From contig NZ_LSJI01000092.1 in NCBI RefSeq assembly GCF_001557235.1, positions 1 to 38,531 on the forward strand: a stretch of DNA of 38,531 nt, written 5' to 3'. How positions within the stretch are numbered: position 1 is the first letter of the stretch; every line of letters starts with the position of its first letter. The stretch comes from Phenylobacterium sp. CCH9-H3 (GTDB lineage: Bacteria; Pseudomonadota; Alphaproteobacteria; Caulobacterales; Caulobacteraceae). A program made the translations under genes and the position numbers. Below are positions 18,586-27,698 of the stretch, piece after piece. The notes below the pieces were generated by a model, which saw only the letters and a list, made by a program, of their open reading frames with translations, made no database searches and was not told the origin of the DNA.

Positions 18586-20424
18586 TCACGCGGCGGCGAC
18601 GAGGTCGGCCAGGGCTTCGGCGTGGGTGAACTGGGGCAGCACTCCCGCCCCGGCGAGGCGCATCGTGCGCAGGCCTGGCGCGCCAAGCCAGGCGGGATCG
18701 AGTTGGCCCGGCAGGTCGCCGGACAGGATCGCCGTCCAGCCGTGGTCGCCAAGGCCCACGGGCGGGCGCCAGCCGTTGGCGTAGACGGCGTGCTCCGAGG
18801 CGAAGCCCCGGCCCGAGCGCGCGCAGAGCGCCTGGATGTCGCGGATCAGGAACTCGCGGACCGCGGGATCGGCGAGCGCCGCCGCGTCGAGCGCGAGGTC
18901 GCTGAAGACCTTCTCCAGCACCTGTTCCAGCAGCCGCGTCGTGACCTGGCGGCGGAGCAGTTCGGCCGACGCGGCCACCAGTTCGGGATTGCGCAGCAGA
19001 TGGCGCTGGATCGCTGCGCCCAGGCTCGGGTGGTCCTGGGCCAGGTGCATGGGCGGATGCGGGTTCAGCACGATGCCGCGGCCCAGCAGGCCGGGGAAGT
19101 CCGCGGCGAACCGCAGGGCGACCGGAATGCCGGTGTCGCGCGCCAGCATCCGCACCTGGCGCAGGCGCAGGCGATCGACCACCGCGGCGATGTCGGCGGC
19201 GCCGGTGGCGGCATAGTCGCCCGCCGCCGGGTCCGAGAGCCCGAACCCCGGCCGCTGGACGACGATCGGCCGCATCCCCCTGTCGACCAGCCGCTGCCGG
19301 AAGCCGTCGGGGATGCGACGGCCGGCGGCCGCGCCGTGGAACACCAGCACCGGCTCGGCGCCATAGGGGCCGTAGTCGATCAGCGCCACGCGCCGGACGC
19401 CGTCGAGGGCCGCCACGATCCGCAGCCGCCCGCCGCCCTCCTCCTGGCCCAGGACCGGTTCGGCGGCCGAGGCGACCGCCACCAGTTCGCGCGCTTCCAC
19501 CAGCAGGCGGGCGAGGTCCTTGGCCCCCCGGGCGCCGGTCTTCTGGAGCACGGCCTTCATGTGTGTCTTGACGGTCTCCGGGCTGAGCCGCAGGGCCTGG
19601 GCGGTCTCCGGCGCCGTCGCCCCGCGAGCCACGAGCGCGGCGACGCGGGCCTCGCCGGGCGTAAGGCCGAAGGCGGTCTCGGCCAGGGCGTCGTCGCCGC
19701 CGGCCTGGTCGACGCCCGGATCGCCCACAACGCACATGATGGCGATGAGGCGGGCGACCAGTTCGGGCGTGCGCCGCACCCCCGCCTTGGCGTTGATCCG
19801 GCGCAGCGCGTCGCGGGCGGTTTCGCGGCCCACGCCGGCGTCCGCCGCCGCCACCTCCAGATTGGGCGCGAAGAGCAGGGCCTCGGCGAGGCGGGCCTCC
19901 AGCGCGGTGAGGTCGAGGGCGCGGGCCGCGCGCCGCGCCAGCTCGGAGGAGCGCGAGGGCGCGCTGACCACCACCGCGAGCCGATCCTGGCCCGAACGCA
20001 GGGCCTGCGCGGCGTCCGGTCCGAGCGGCCAGCGTCCGGCGGCGGAAGCGTCGCCGATCCAGGCGGTGAAGGCGGCGCCGGCGGCGCCTTCCACCAGGCT
20101 CACCACCGGCCCCTCCCGCAGGGCGCGTCTCAGAAGGGGACGCAGGTCCGTGGAGTCCGGGAACAGGGCCAGGTAGTCGGCGTCGGCGAAACAGACGTCG
20201 CCGCGCGGTGTCAGGACGGCGGCGGCCAGGGCCCGTCGGTCAGCGATGGCGCCGGCGATCGGCGGCAGGGCGCTGGCGGCGTCGGTCAGGTCCTGGCGCG
20301 CATGGCCGCTGTGGGCGAGGACGACGTCCTCCACCGCCGGCCAGGACTCGAGCAAGAGCTCGACGGGCGCGGCCGAAGGCGACCGCGCGCGGAGCAGGTC
20401 GGAAAGGCGGATGGAGCTGGTCAT
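18586..20424 (-). CDS. Regulator with two LuxR-type HTH segments fused to an alpha/beta hydrolase
   Basis: A 612-residue cytoplasmic protein. Residues 1-165 form an N-terminal region with PAS-like traits (GDVCFADADYLALFPD). Residues 171-226 look like a first LuxR-type HTH (LTALEARLAEALL to ETARDALRRINAKAGV). Residues 252-308 are a clear second one (FGLTPGEARVAALVARG to SPETVKTHMKAVLQKTGA). Residues 335-612 are an alpha/beta hydrolase with HGAAAG, QRPGFGLSDPA, a nucleophile elbow LARDTGIP and a C-terminal QFTHAEAL. The elbow has Asp430 where esterases have Ser, as in epoxide hydrolases and dehalogenases. It may sense or process a small ligand while binding DNA. It is divergent from the MHYT kinase, 210 bases away. 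The ATG at 20424 is chosen. Confidence 0.85.
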   Translation of the reverse strand: MTSSIRLSDLLRARSPSAAPVELLLESWPAVEDVVLAHSGHARQDLTDAASALPPIAGAIADRRALAAAVLTPRGDVCFADADYLALFPDSTDLRPLLRRALREGPVVSLVEGAAGAAFTAWIGDASAAGRWPLGPDAAQALRSGQDRLAVVVSAPSRSSELARRAARALDLTALEARLAEALLFAPNLEVAAADAGVGRETARDALRRINAKAGVRRTPELVARLIAIMCVVGDPGVDQAGGDDALAETAFGLTPGEARVAALVARGATAPETAQALRLSPETVKTHMKAVLQKTGARGAKDLARLLVEARELVAVASAAEPVLGQEEGGGRLRIVAALDGVRRVALIDYGPYGAEPVLVFHGAAAGRRIPDGFRQRLVDRGMRPIVVQRPGFGLSDPAAGDYAATGAADIAAVVDRLRLRQVRMLARDTGIPVALRFAADFPGLLGRGIVLNPHPPMHLAQDHPSLGAAIQRHLLRNPELVAASAELLRRQVTTRLLEQVLEKVFSDLALDAAALADPAVREFLIRDIQALCARSGRGFASEHAVYANGWRPPVGLGDHGWTAILSGDLPGQLDPAWLGAPGLRTMRLAGAGVLPQFTHAEALADLVAAA

Positions 20425-20634
20425 GGTTCGTGCCGGCCGATTACGCCCCGCCCTCGCGAGACGTTGCAAGGTTCATCGAACCGGTTCGTTGCAATCCGCG
20501 CGCCAGCGTCGAGGCGGCGTCGGAATTCCGACGAAACCGCTGCGCATTAGGCGAATAGATGCATGTATGAGTTGCATCTTGCGTCGCCCTTCCCCACGCT
20601 GCGCCATGTGTGAGGCGGGCAGGGTTCGGGGCGC

Positions 20635-22386
20635 ATGCCACATCACCACCATCCGCAGTTCGTGATCCTGTCCCTCCTGGTGGCGGTGCTGGGCTCGTGG
20701 ACGGCGCTGGACCTGTTCCGGCGCGTCCGCTGGCACATCGGCAGGACGCGGCAGGTCTGGCTCGGGACCGCCGCCGTGGCCATGGGCGCCAGCATCTGGT
20801 CGATGCACTTCATCGCCATGCTGGGGTTCGATCCCGGATCGGCGGTGAGCTACGATCCGGTCCTGACCCTCCTGTCCTTCGCCCTGGCGGTCGGCGCGAC
20901 CTGGGGGGCCTTCTTCTCGGCGGCGCGGGAGCGTTCCGGCGGGGCGCTGGTCGCGCTGGCGGGCGCGTTCATGGGGGCGGGCATCTGCCTCATGCACTAC
21001 GTCGGGATGGCCGCCCTGCGCACCGCGGTCTCGCTCGGCTACGACCCGCTGCTGGTGGCGTTGTCGCTGCTGATCGCGGTGGCCGCAGCGACAGCGGCCC
21101 TGTTCGCGGCGCGGCGCGAGCGGGCGCTGGCCTGGCGGGCCGCCGCGGCCCTGATCCTGGGCGGCGCCATCGCCGGCATGCACTACACGGCCATGGCGGC
21201 GCTGGAGCTCACGCCTGGTCCTGGAACGGCGCCCGCCGGCGCCCCGCCCTATGTGCTGGCGGCGGGCGTCGCGACCGGCACGATCCTGGTCCTGTTCCTG
21301 GCGCTCCTGGCCTCGCTGTACGACCAGCGGCTGAACGTGATGGCCGCATTGGAGGCGGGCGGCGTCGGCTATTGGGAGCTGGCGCTGCCGCAGATGACGT
21401 TGCACGTCTCGCCGCAAGGCAAGGCGCTGTTCGGCCGCGACCCCCAGGCGCCCTTCGGCCAGGCGGATCTGGCGGCCCTGTTCCCGCCGGGCGACTCCTC
21501 GCGCGTCGACGAACTGCGGGCTGCGGCCGAGGCGGGCCGGGAGTACGATGTGGAACTGCGCGTCCGCTGTCCGAAGGGGGGCGTTCGCTGGGTCAACATG
21601 CGCGGGCGGGCGGCGGACGAGGCGGGCGCCCGGGCCAGGCGGATGGTGGGCGTGGTGTTCGACATCACCGAGCGCCAGGAAGCCTTCGCCCAGGTGGCCG
21701 ACAGCGACCGCCGCCAGCGGCTGCTGATCAACGAGCTGAACCACCGGGTGAAGAACACCCTGGCCGCCGTGCAGTCGATCTCGCGACAGTCCGCCATGCG
21801 GGCGGGGTCGCTGGACGACTTCCGCGAACTGTTCGAGGCGCGGCTCATCGCCCTGTCCCAGACGCACAACACCCTCACGCGCCGCTCGTGGGAGCGGGCG
21901 CACCTGGAGGAGCTGCTGGAGCAGCAACTCAGCCCGCATGCGCCAGATCGCGTGCAGCTCGAGGGCCCGCACGTCGACCTGGCGCCGCGGGAGGCCCTGG
22001 CCCTGGGCATGGTGTTCCACGAACTGGCGACCAACGCCGCGCGCTATGGCGCTTTGTCCGCGGCCGGAGGAAGGGTGCAGGTCGACTGGGAGGCGATCGC
22101 CGACGGCGGCGGCGCGCGGCTGATCCTCGGATGGATCGAGCAGGGAGGCCCGCCGGTGACGCCGCCCGCCCGCCGCGGGTTCGGCACGCGGATGGTGCAG
22201 GGGGCGGTGACGGGAGAGCTGGGCGGTTCGGCGGAGCTGACCTTCGCGCCCGCGGGCTTCCGAGCGCGGCTGTCGATCCCGCTCGACCTGGCCCAGGACG
22301 GACAGCCGGATGAACCGAAGCTGAAGCTGGGGGTTCAGGACGGGTTCAGCCCGGAAGGCGCTTCCTCCAGGCGCTGGACCACGTAA
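20635..22386 (+). CDS. MHYT-PAS-HWE sensor histidine kinase
   Basis: A 583-residue inner-membrane kinase. Seven hydrophobic segments in residues 1-230 carry the MHYT motifs [18 protein letters not shown] and [10 protein letters not shown], a domain proposed to bind metal and sense a gas. A PAS domain follows (about 235-350, ending [10 protein letters not shown]). The HWE kinase part has His370 in [10 protein letters not shown], the N-box [14 protein letters not shown] and the WIEQGGPPV box, so all catalytic boxes are intact. HWE kinases often feed light or general-stress pathways in this group. No response regulator is adjacent. The RcnB-like gene follows 14 bases downstream. Confidence 0.93.
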   Translation: MPHHHHPQFVILSLLVAVLGSWTALDLFRRVRWHIGRTRQVWLGTAAVAMGASIWSMHFIAMLGFDPGSAVSYDPVLTLLSFALAVGATWGAFFSAARERSGGALVALAGAFMGAGICLMHYVGMAALRTAVSLGYDPLLVALSLLIAVAAATAALFAARRERALAWRAAAALILGGAIAGMHYTAMAALELTPGPGTAPAGAPPYVLAAGVATGTILVLFLALLASLYDQRLNVMAALEAGGVGYWELALPQMTLHVSPQGKALFGRDPQAPFGQADLAALFPPGDSSRVDELRAAAEAGREYDVELRVRCPKGGVRWVNMRGRAADEAGARARRMVGVVFDITERQEAFAQVADSDRRQRLLINELNHRVKNTLAAVQSISRQSAMRAGSLDDFRELFEARLIALSQTHNTLTRRSWERAHLEELLEQQLSPHAPDRVQLEGPHVDLAPREALALGMVFHELATNAARYGALSAAGGRVQVDWEAIADGGGARLILGWIEQGGPPVTPPARRGFGTRMVQGAVTGELGGSAELTFAPAGFRARLSIPLDLAQDGQPDEPKLKLGVQDGFSPEGASSRRWTT

Positions 22387-22400
22387 CCGAGGAATTCGTC

Positions 22401-22934
22401 ATGAAACACCTGTTGTACGCCGCGGTGGCCCTGGCGACCGCCGCCGCGCCCATCGCCGCCTCCGCCCAGCCGGGGCACGAGCGCCGCGAGGACCGGCGCG
22501 AACTGCGCGAGGATCGCCGCGAGCTGAAGGAAGACCGTCGCGACGCCCGCCGCGACGGCGTGATCACGCCCCGCGAGCAGCGCGAACTGGCCCGCGACCG
22601 CGCCGACGTGCGCCGCAGCCAGGCCGAGGTCCGCTACAACCGCGCCCGCGCCGAGACCTGGCGCGACCGGGCCGAATGGCGTGGCTATCGCGGCGCCCGG
22701 CCGGGCTACTGGTACGCGCCGGGCTACGGCTATCACCCCGTGACGCGCGGCTACACCTGGCGGCGCGGCGCCTATGTGCCGCGGGTCTATCGGACCTACT
22801 ATGTGCAGGACCCCTACTACTACGGCCTGCGCCCGGCTCCGCGCGGCTATCGCTGGGTCTATGCCGACGGCAACTTCGTCCTGATGGCCCTGGCCACCGG
22901 CCTGATCGCCGACGTGCTGCTGAACGCCTACTAG
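22401..22934 (+). CDS. RcnB-family periplasmic protein
   Basis: A 177-residue exported protein: signal peptide to about residue 22 (ASA-QPGH), a charged Arg-, Glu- and Asp-rich repeat region ([20 protein letters not shown]) to about residue 80, then a Tyr-rich C-terminus. The closing [20 protein letters not shown] and [11 protein letters not shown] match the RcnB domain. E. coli RcnB modulates nickel and cobalt export, but in alphaproteobacteria the role is uncertain. No metal transporter is adjacent. The start is 14 bases after the kinase gene, so co-transcription is likely. Confidence 0.88.
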   Translation: MKHLLYAAVALATAAAPIAASAQPGHERREDRRELREDRRELKEDRRDARRDGVITPREQRELARDRADVRRSQAEVRYNRARAETWRDRAEWRGYRGARPGYWYAPGYGYHPVTRGYTWRRGAYVPRVYRTYYVQDPYYYGLRPAPRGYRWVYADGNFVLMALATGLIADVLLNAY

Positions 22935-23041
22935 AGCGCATTGGGCGAAAGAGGAGCCCGGCTTCGCCCTGAAACGCGCTCTAAATCAAGGAGATCGAGC
23001 CTGTTTACCGGGTTCGGATGATTCCATCTGAACCCGACAGG
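22933..23041. repeat. Compound palindromic repeat with two hairpins
   Basis: The first hairpin pairs 22933-22949 (AGAGCGCATTGGGCGAA) with 22963-22982, imperfectly. The second pairs GGGTTCGGATG (23010-23020) with CATCTGAACCC (23025-23035) around an ATTC loop, extended by CCTGT and ACAGG at 23000 and 23037. It begins on the RcnB stop codon. The arrangement looks like a dispersed alphaproteobacterial intergenic repeat, but no second copy is in this window. Confidence 0.65.
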
Positions 23042-23055
23042 TTCCAGGATACTGC

Positions 23056-23077
23056 GGGGGAAGGGCGACCTTCCCCC
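23056..23077 (-). terminator. Stem-loop between convergent genes
   Basis: GGGGGAAGG (23056-23064) pairs perfectly with CCTTCCCCC (23069-23077) around a GCGA loop, 13 bases past the stop of the minus-strand kinase-like gene. It has no T run, so termination efficiency is uncertain. It could serve both converging transcripts. Confidence 0.45.
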
Positions 23078-23090
23078 GGTCCCTGTCGGC

Positions 23091-24101
23091 TCAGTGCACG
23101 GTCGAGGGGGGCCCGGCGACGGCCTCGGCTGCGCCCGGCCTCGGCATCGAGAGCACCAGCGCAGAGCCGGCCGCGTCGGCGCGCAAGGCCACCGCCGCGC
23201 CCAATTGCTCCGTCATGGCGCGCAGCAGATAGCCGCTCGTCACCGACACCAGCGCCCCCTCCGCGCCCGACCCCGTCTCCGTGATCGCCACCTCCGCACA
23301 GCGGCCCTGGACGTCGAAACGGATCTTGAGCGGTTCCTTGACGCCCGTGTCGAGCAGGGCGCTGAGGCATTCGGCCAGGGCTACGCCCAGGGAGGTCGCC
23401 TCCTCCACGCCCAGTTCTAGGCCCGAGGCCTCGACCACAACGCGCTCGGGCGGCGCATTGCGCGCGATGCAGACGGCGCGGGCCAGGGCGGCGGCGAAGG
23501 CGTCGAAGTCGACCGGCCCCTCGCCGCGGCCGCCCAGCTCGCGATGGACGCGCGAGATCAGCAAGGTGCGCTCCATGGCCCGGCGCAGCCCGTCCGCCAC
23601 CTGGGGTTCGGGCTCGCCCTTGGCCTGCAGGGCCAGGACGCCGGCCACCAGCCGCATGTGATGACTCATCCGCTCGTTCAGTTCGCGGAAGAGACCCGCG
23701 TGGCCGTCGGCCACCGCACGGGCCCGGCCAAGTTCGTGCGAGACGTCCTTGAGCGCTCCAGTCAGGCCGGTGATCACCACGATGGCCACCCCGCAGGTGG
23801 CGGTGAAGAAGCCGAAGGCGGCCAAGATCTGGGGCGTCGCCTTCCAGGCGTAGACCGGCTCGACGAAGCACCAGAAGGCCAGGAACGCCCCCGCGAGCGC
23901 CGCCGCGACGGCGGGCGCCCGGCCGAAGGCGTAGGCCGAGAGGATCACCACCGGATAGAAGGCGGAATAGGCGAGGCCGCCGCCCAGGACGGGCTGCAGG
24001 GGAAGCCGGATGAAGAACGCCAGGGCGACAAGCGCGGCCGTCAGAAGCCACGGTGTAAGAAGGTGATCGCGCGGGAGGGCGCGCTGGAAGAAGCCGAACA
24101 T
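23091..24101 (-). CDS. DUF4118-type sensor kinase homologue with degenerate catalytic boxes
   Basis: A 336-residue protein with four membrane helices in residues 17-115 (DUF4118-like: AYSAFYPVVILSAYAFGR and FFTATCGVAIVVITGLTG). A coiled segment and a HisKA_2/HATPase-like region follow. Alignment by eye to the intact kinase nearby puts its ELNHRVKN against ELNERMSH (residues 140-147), so the phosphoacceptor His is Glu143, although His147 and His148 lie one turn later. The N-box ELxxNA reads ECLSAL, and the Asp-Gly box reads ETGSG. It is probably a pseudokinase, or a kinase using shifted residues. The ATG at 24101 is chosen; an in-frame ATG 11 codons upstream is possible. Confidence 0.82.
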   Translation of the reverse strand: MFGFFQRALPRDHLLTPWLLTAALVALAFFIRLPLQPVLGGGLAYSAFYPVVILSAYAFGRAPAVAAALAGAFLAFWCFVEPVYAWKATPQILAAFGFFTATCGVAIVVITGLTGALKDVSHELGRARAVADGHAGLFRELNERMSHHMRLVAGVLALQAKGEPEPQVADGLRRAMERTLLISRVHRELGGRGEGPVDFDAFAAALARAVCIARNAPPERVVVEASGLELGVEEATSLGVALAECLSALLDTGVKEPLKIRFDVQGRCAEVAITETGSGAEGALVSVTSGYLLRAMTEQLGAAVALRADAAGSALVLSMPRPGAAEAVAGPPSTVH

Positions 24102-24163
24102 GGGCCGAGGGTCTAGCACAACCCCGCCGGGCATGCTTGACCGGGCGGACACAAAGGTGGGCC

Positions 24164-24337
24164 ATGAACGACCGCGACGTCTATCTGAAGCTGGCGGCCC
24201 TGGCCGAGGAGCTGTTCGCCCTCTCGCAGCAGGCGGAGACCCTGGTGGGCCAAACGGCGCTGCATACGGCCGCCGGTACGATCGCGGGCACGGCCAAGGC
24301 GATCTACGATCACGCGCTCGGCGGCGGGGAGCATTAG
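24164..24337 (+). CDS. Small helical hypothetical protein
   Basis: A 57-residue protein, MNDRDVYLKLAALAEELFAL, predicted almost wholly helical, without a signal or membrane segment. An AAGGTGG ribosome site precedes the ATG at 24164. It is divergent from the kinase-like gene (62 bases between starts) and 58 bases ahead of the YtcJ-like gene. No domain is recognised. Confidence 0.6.
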   Translation: MNDRDVYLKLAALAEELFALSQQAETLVGQTALHTAAGTIAGTAKAIYDHALGGGEH

Positions 24338-24395
24338 CGGCCCGGATGTCGGGCCCGGCTGGCTCCGGTGCAAATCGGCCGCTAGCTTCGCCGGC

Positions 24396-26024
24396 ATGAA
24401 GCTCGCCCTCGCCTGCGCCGCCGCCCTCGTGGCCACCCCCGTCGCCGCCCAGAACCTGTGGATCTCGGGCGGGCCCATCTACACCGGGGTCGCCGAGCGG
24501 CCGACCGCCGAGGTGGTGGTGGTCCAGGACGGCCGGATCGCCTTCGTCGGATCGCCCGACACGGTGCGGCTGAAGCTCAACCCGGGCACCGAGACCGTCG
24601 ACCTGAAGGGCGCGGCGCTGTTTCCCGGCTTCACGGACGCCCATGCTCACCTGCGCGGCGTCGGCGAGCGCGAGCTGTCGCTGAACCTGGAGGGCGCCAA
24701 GTCGGCGGCCGAGGCGGTGGCGCGGGTCAAGACCCACCTGGCCGAGCGGCGCCCCTCGGGGCCAGTATGGGGCCGGGGCTGGATCGAGACCGGCTGGCCC
24801 GAGGGGCGGTTCCTGAACCGGGGCGACCTGGATCCCATCGCGCCCGACCGGCCGGTGCTGCTGGTGCGGGCCGACGGCCACGCCCTGGTGGCCAACACCG
24901 CGGCGCTGAAGGCGGCCGGCATCGACGAGACGACGACCGTTCCGGCGGGCGGCGAGATCCTGAAAGGGCCCGACGGCAAGCTCACCGGCATGCTGGTGGA
25001 CAACGCCATGGCCCTGGTCCGCAAGCTGCAGGCGCCGCCCACGGAGGCCGACCGGCGCGCGGCGTTCGACGCGGCGTTCCGGGTCGAGGCCGCCTATGGC
25101 TGGACCGGCGTCCACGCCATGAGCGTGGCCTGGGACGACGTGGGCCTGCTGGAGGCCATGAACGCCGAGGGCCGCACGCCGCTGCGCGTGTACAACGCCG
25201 TCGACGCCGAGCAGGCGGGGCCGCTGTTCGCCGGCGGACCGCGGGCGACGGCCGACGGACGGATCGTCACCCGCGCCATCAAGCTCTACGAGGACGGCGC
25301 CCTGGGCTCGCGCGGGGCCGCCCTGTTCGCGCCCTATGCCGACGCGCCCGGCACGACCGGCCTGGTGCGCACCGCACCCGAGGCGATGCGCAAGGCCATG
25401 ACCCAGGCGAAGGCCGCCGGGATCCAGGTCGCCGCGCACGCCATCGGCGACCGCGGCAACGCCAATGTGCTGGACCTGATGGCCGAGCAGGCGCCGTCCG
25501 ACCGCCGCTGGCGGATCGAGCATTCCCAGATCGTACGGCCGGCGGACATCCCGCGGTTCGCCAAGCTGAAGGTGATCGCCTCGATGCAGCCCAGCCACGC
25601 CATCGGCGACCTGCACTTCGCCCCCGCGCGCCTGGGCCCGGACCGGCTGGCCGGCGCCTATGCCTGGAAGAGCCTGCTGGAGGCGGGCGCCGTGGTGGTG
25701 GGCGGGTCGGACGCGCCCGTCGAGCGGGGCGATCCGCTGATCGAGTTCTACGCCGCCGTGGCGCGCAAGGACCTCTCCGGCTTCTCCGGCCCGGACTGGC
25801 GGCCGCAGGAGGCGCTGAGCCGCGCCGAGGCGCTGAAGCTGTTCACCTCGGCCGCCGCCTACGCCCGGTTCGCGGAGACCGAACTGGGAACCATCGAGGT
25901 GGGCAAACGCGCCGACCTGACCGCCTTTTCCGTCGACCTGATGACCGCCCCCGAGGCCGAGATTCCCAAGGGCCACGCGGTGCTGACGGTGGTGGACGGC
26001 AAGATCGTGCACCGGAGGCCCTGA
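24396..26024 (+). CDS. Exported YtcJ-like amidohydrolase
   Basis: A 542-residue amidohydrolase of the YtcJ group with a signal peptide (cut near VAA-QNLW). Metal ligands: HAH at residues 83-85 (DAHAHL), His in AAHAIGDRGN, His in RIEHSQIV and Asp in VGGSDAPVE. The Lys in IKLYEDGALGSRGA fits the family's signature near the active site. Members hydrolyse N-acyl or amide bonds; the substrate is not known. It is a single gene, followed 74 bases later by a PNPOx-like gene. Another amidohydrolase of the same broad type, without signal, is encoded at 31533-32906. Confidence 0.9.
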   Translation: MKLALACAAALVATPVAAQNLWISGGPIYTGVAERPTAEVVVVQDGRIAFVGSPDTVRLKLNPGTETVDLKGAALFPGFTDAHAHLRGVGERELSLNLEGAKSAAEAVARVKTHLAERRPSGPVWGRGWIETGWPEGRFLNRGDLDPIAPDRPVLLVRADGHALVANTAALKAAGIDETTTVPAGGEILKGPDGKLTGMLVDNAMALVRKLQAPPTEADRRAAFDAAFRVEAAYGWTGVHAMSVAWDDVGLLEAMNAEGRTPLRVYNAVDAEQAGPLFAGGPRATADGRIVTRAIKLYEDGALGSRGAALFAPYADAPGTTGLVRTAPEAMRKAMTQAKAAGIQVAAHAIGDRGNANVLDLMAEQAPSDRRWRIEHSQIVRPADIPRFAKLKVIASMQPSHAIGDLHFAPARLGPDRLAGAYAWKSLLEAGAVVVGGSDAPVERGDPLIEFYAAVARKDLSGFSGPDWRPQEALSRAEALKLFTSAAAYARFAETELGTIEVGKRADLTAFSVDLMTAPEAEIPKGHAVLTVVDGKIVHRRP

Positions 26025-26098
26025 ACGTCGGGCGACTGACGGAACAGGGTCGCCGTCCGGGGGTTTGGGGTGCGCCCCTTTGATCCCCGGAGAGCCAC

Positions 26099-26590
26099 AT
26101 GACCCTCAGCAACACCGAAGTCCGCGACCGCCTGTGGAAGGCCGTCGACGACGAGCACACCGGCATGCTCGGCCTGACCCACGACAATCACCACTTCCAG
26201 CCGATGACCGCCTTCGTGGAGAAGGACACCAACACGTTGTGGTTCTTCACCCGCAACGACACCGACCTGGCCCAGAGCCTGGCCGGCGGCGCGGGGGCGG
26301 ACGCCGCCTTCATCTTCCTGGACCGCAAGCTGCAGGCCTGCATCGACGGGCGGCTGACCCTGGCGCACGACCGCGAGCGGATCGACCGCTACTGGAACGC
26401 CCACGTGGCGGCCTGGTACCCCGAGGGCAAGGACGACCCGGCCCTGACCCTGCTGCGCCTGGACGTCAGCGAGGCTGCGGTGTGGATCACGGATGGCGGT
26501 CTGCTGAAGTACGCTTTCGAGGTGGCCAAGGCCAACACCACCGGCAGCACGCCGGACGTGGGCGAGCGGCGCGACCTGAACTTCCACTAG
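26099..26590 (+). CDS. Pyridoxamine 5'-phosphate oxidase-like protein (general stress protein 26 type)
   Basis: A 163-residue split-barrel flavin-binding family protein. It opens with helix RLWKAVDDEHTGMLGL and strand FQPMTAFVEK, then LWFFTRNDTDLAQSL, FIFLDRKLQACIDGRLTL and the C-terminal DGGLLKYAFEVAKAN. Bacterial GS26-like proteins bind FMN or related cofactors and are often stress-induced; true PNP oxidase activity is unlikely. The ATG at 26099 has a CCGGAGAG ribosome site. A hairpin lies just after the stop. Confidence 0.88.
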   Translation: MTLSNTEVRDRLWKAVDDEHTGMLGLTHDNHHFQPMTAFVEKDTNTLWFFTRNDTDLAQSLAGGAGADAAFIFLDRKLQACIDGRLTLAHDRERIDRYWNAHVAAWYPEGKDDPALTLLRLDVSEAAVWITDGGLLKYAFEVAKANTTGSTPDVGERRDLNFH

Positions 26591-26596
26591 CTGGCG

Positions 26597-26634
26597 GCGA
26601 GACGCGGGCGGGACGCCCTGGCTCCGCGTCTCGC
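26597..26634 (+). terminator. Hairpin after the PNPOx-like gene
   Basis: GCGAGACGCGG (26597-26607) and CCGCGTCTCGC (26624-26634) are perfect inverse copies around a 16-base loop, 6 bases after the stop codon. There is no T run, so this is a possible Rho-independent end or mRNA-stabilising hairpin. Confidence 0.45.
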
Positions 26635-26859
26635 ACCCACTGATTCGAAGTTCACGGGCATTGCGAGCAAGCTGACCGGGCGTCTTGCGTCGACTATCCG
26701 ACGCGGAAAGGCGCTGAATTCTCCAATGTTAAGAATGGTTACCACGATTTTGCCCGAATTCGCGGCCGGCGAAGCTTGAGTGTCGCGTACTCGACAGTCG
26801 CGCTTGTCGCGCACCGGTAACTTGAAACCCAAGCCGTGGAACGGCGTTTCGAGTCCCCG

Positions 26860-27567
26860 ATGCAGAGGCCCGTCCCCCTGGCACAGAACAGCCTGCTCGA
26901 CGCACTTCCCGCTGGCGACCACGCGTTCTTGGTTCCCCACCTGACCCAGGTCGAGTTGGAGCGCGGCCGGCTGCTCTATGACCCCGGCGACGCGATCGAC
27001 CACGTCTACTTCCCGCACGACGGGGTGATCTCGCTGATGACCCTGATGGAGAACGGCGCGGCCATCGAGAGCTCGACCATCGGGCCCGAGGGCGCCCTGG
27101 GCCTGATGGCCGCCGTGGCGCCGCGCCAGTCGCTGAGCCGGGCGATCGTCCAGACCCCGCTGCGCGCCGCCCGCATCGGCGCGGAGCGCCTGCACGAGGC
27201 GTGGGAGAAGAGTCCCGCCCTGCGCGACCTGGTCGACCGGCACGGCGAGGCGCTGTACGGCCACACGATCCAGTCGGTGGCGTGCAACGCCCTGCATTCG
27301 GTCGAGGCGCGCTTCTGCCGCTGGCTGCTCACCTGCCACGACCGCATCTCCACCGACACGGTCGCCCTGACGCAGGAGTTCCTGGCGGACATGCTGGGCG
27401 TGCAGCGCACCACCGTGACGGCCGTCGCGCGGTCGCTGCAGGACAAGGGCCTGATCCGTTACCGCCGCGGGGTGGTGGACATCATGGACCGCGCGGGCCT
27501 GCAGGCCCTGGCCTGCGAGTGCTACGAGGTGATCCGCAACCACTATCACCGGCTGCTCGGGACCTGA
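26860..27567 (+). CDS. Crp/Fnr-family transcriptional regulator
   Basis: A 235-residue regulator (243 if the GTG at 26836 is used). The N-terminal cyclic-nucleotide-type beta barrel covers about residues 15-130 (YFPHDGVISLMTLMENGAAI), followed by a long helix and a Crp-type winged helix near the C-terminus (TQEFLADMLGVQRTTVTAVA to KGLIRYRRGVVDI). The usual cAMP-binding Arg-Ser/Thr pair is not visible, and there are no clustered Cys for an Fnr iron-sulfur centre, so the effector is unknown. The 269-base gap upstream contains repeated TGTCGCG elements near 26781-26813 that may be regulatory. It probably acts elsewhere in the genome. Confidence 0.9.
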   Translation: MQRPVPLAQNSLLDALPAGDHAFLVPHLTQVELERGRLLYDPGDAIDHVYFPHDGVISLMTLMENGAAIESSTIGPEGALGLMAAVAPRQSLSRAIVQTPLRAARIGAERLHEAWEKSPALRDLVDRHGEALYGHTIQSVACNALHSVEARFCRWLLTCHDRISTDTVALTQEFLADMLGVQRTTVTAVARSLQDKGLIRYRRGVVDIMDRAGLQALACECYEVIRNHYHRLLGT

Positions 27568-27698
27568 GGGCCGCGTTCCTCGCCGCGGCGGCGGGACTCG
27601 TCGCGCGGGCCATTGCGCGGGAGCGGTTTTCCCCCTTTTCTCGGCGTCGCCGACGGTTCCGACCTGGAAGCGCGGCCTGGCTGATCGAGAAGAGACCG

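Noticed and set aside
17965..20550. An 861-codon open frame on the plus strand
   Set aside because: Antisense to the HTH-hydrolase regulator and the exported protein; composition is low-complexity Arg, Gly and His, with no domain.
24379..24396. GCTAGC close to the YtcJ-like start as a leaderless promoter
   Set aside because: The hexamer fits an alphaproteobacterial -10 box, but no -35 is visible and the word is common in this DNA.
24113..26012. Upstream extension of the kinase-like gene into a 973-codon frame
   Set aside because: The extension is antisense to the YtcJ-like gene; the membrane domain and a suitable ATG begin at 24101.
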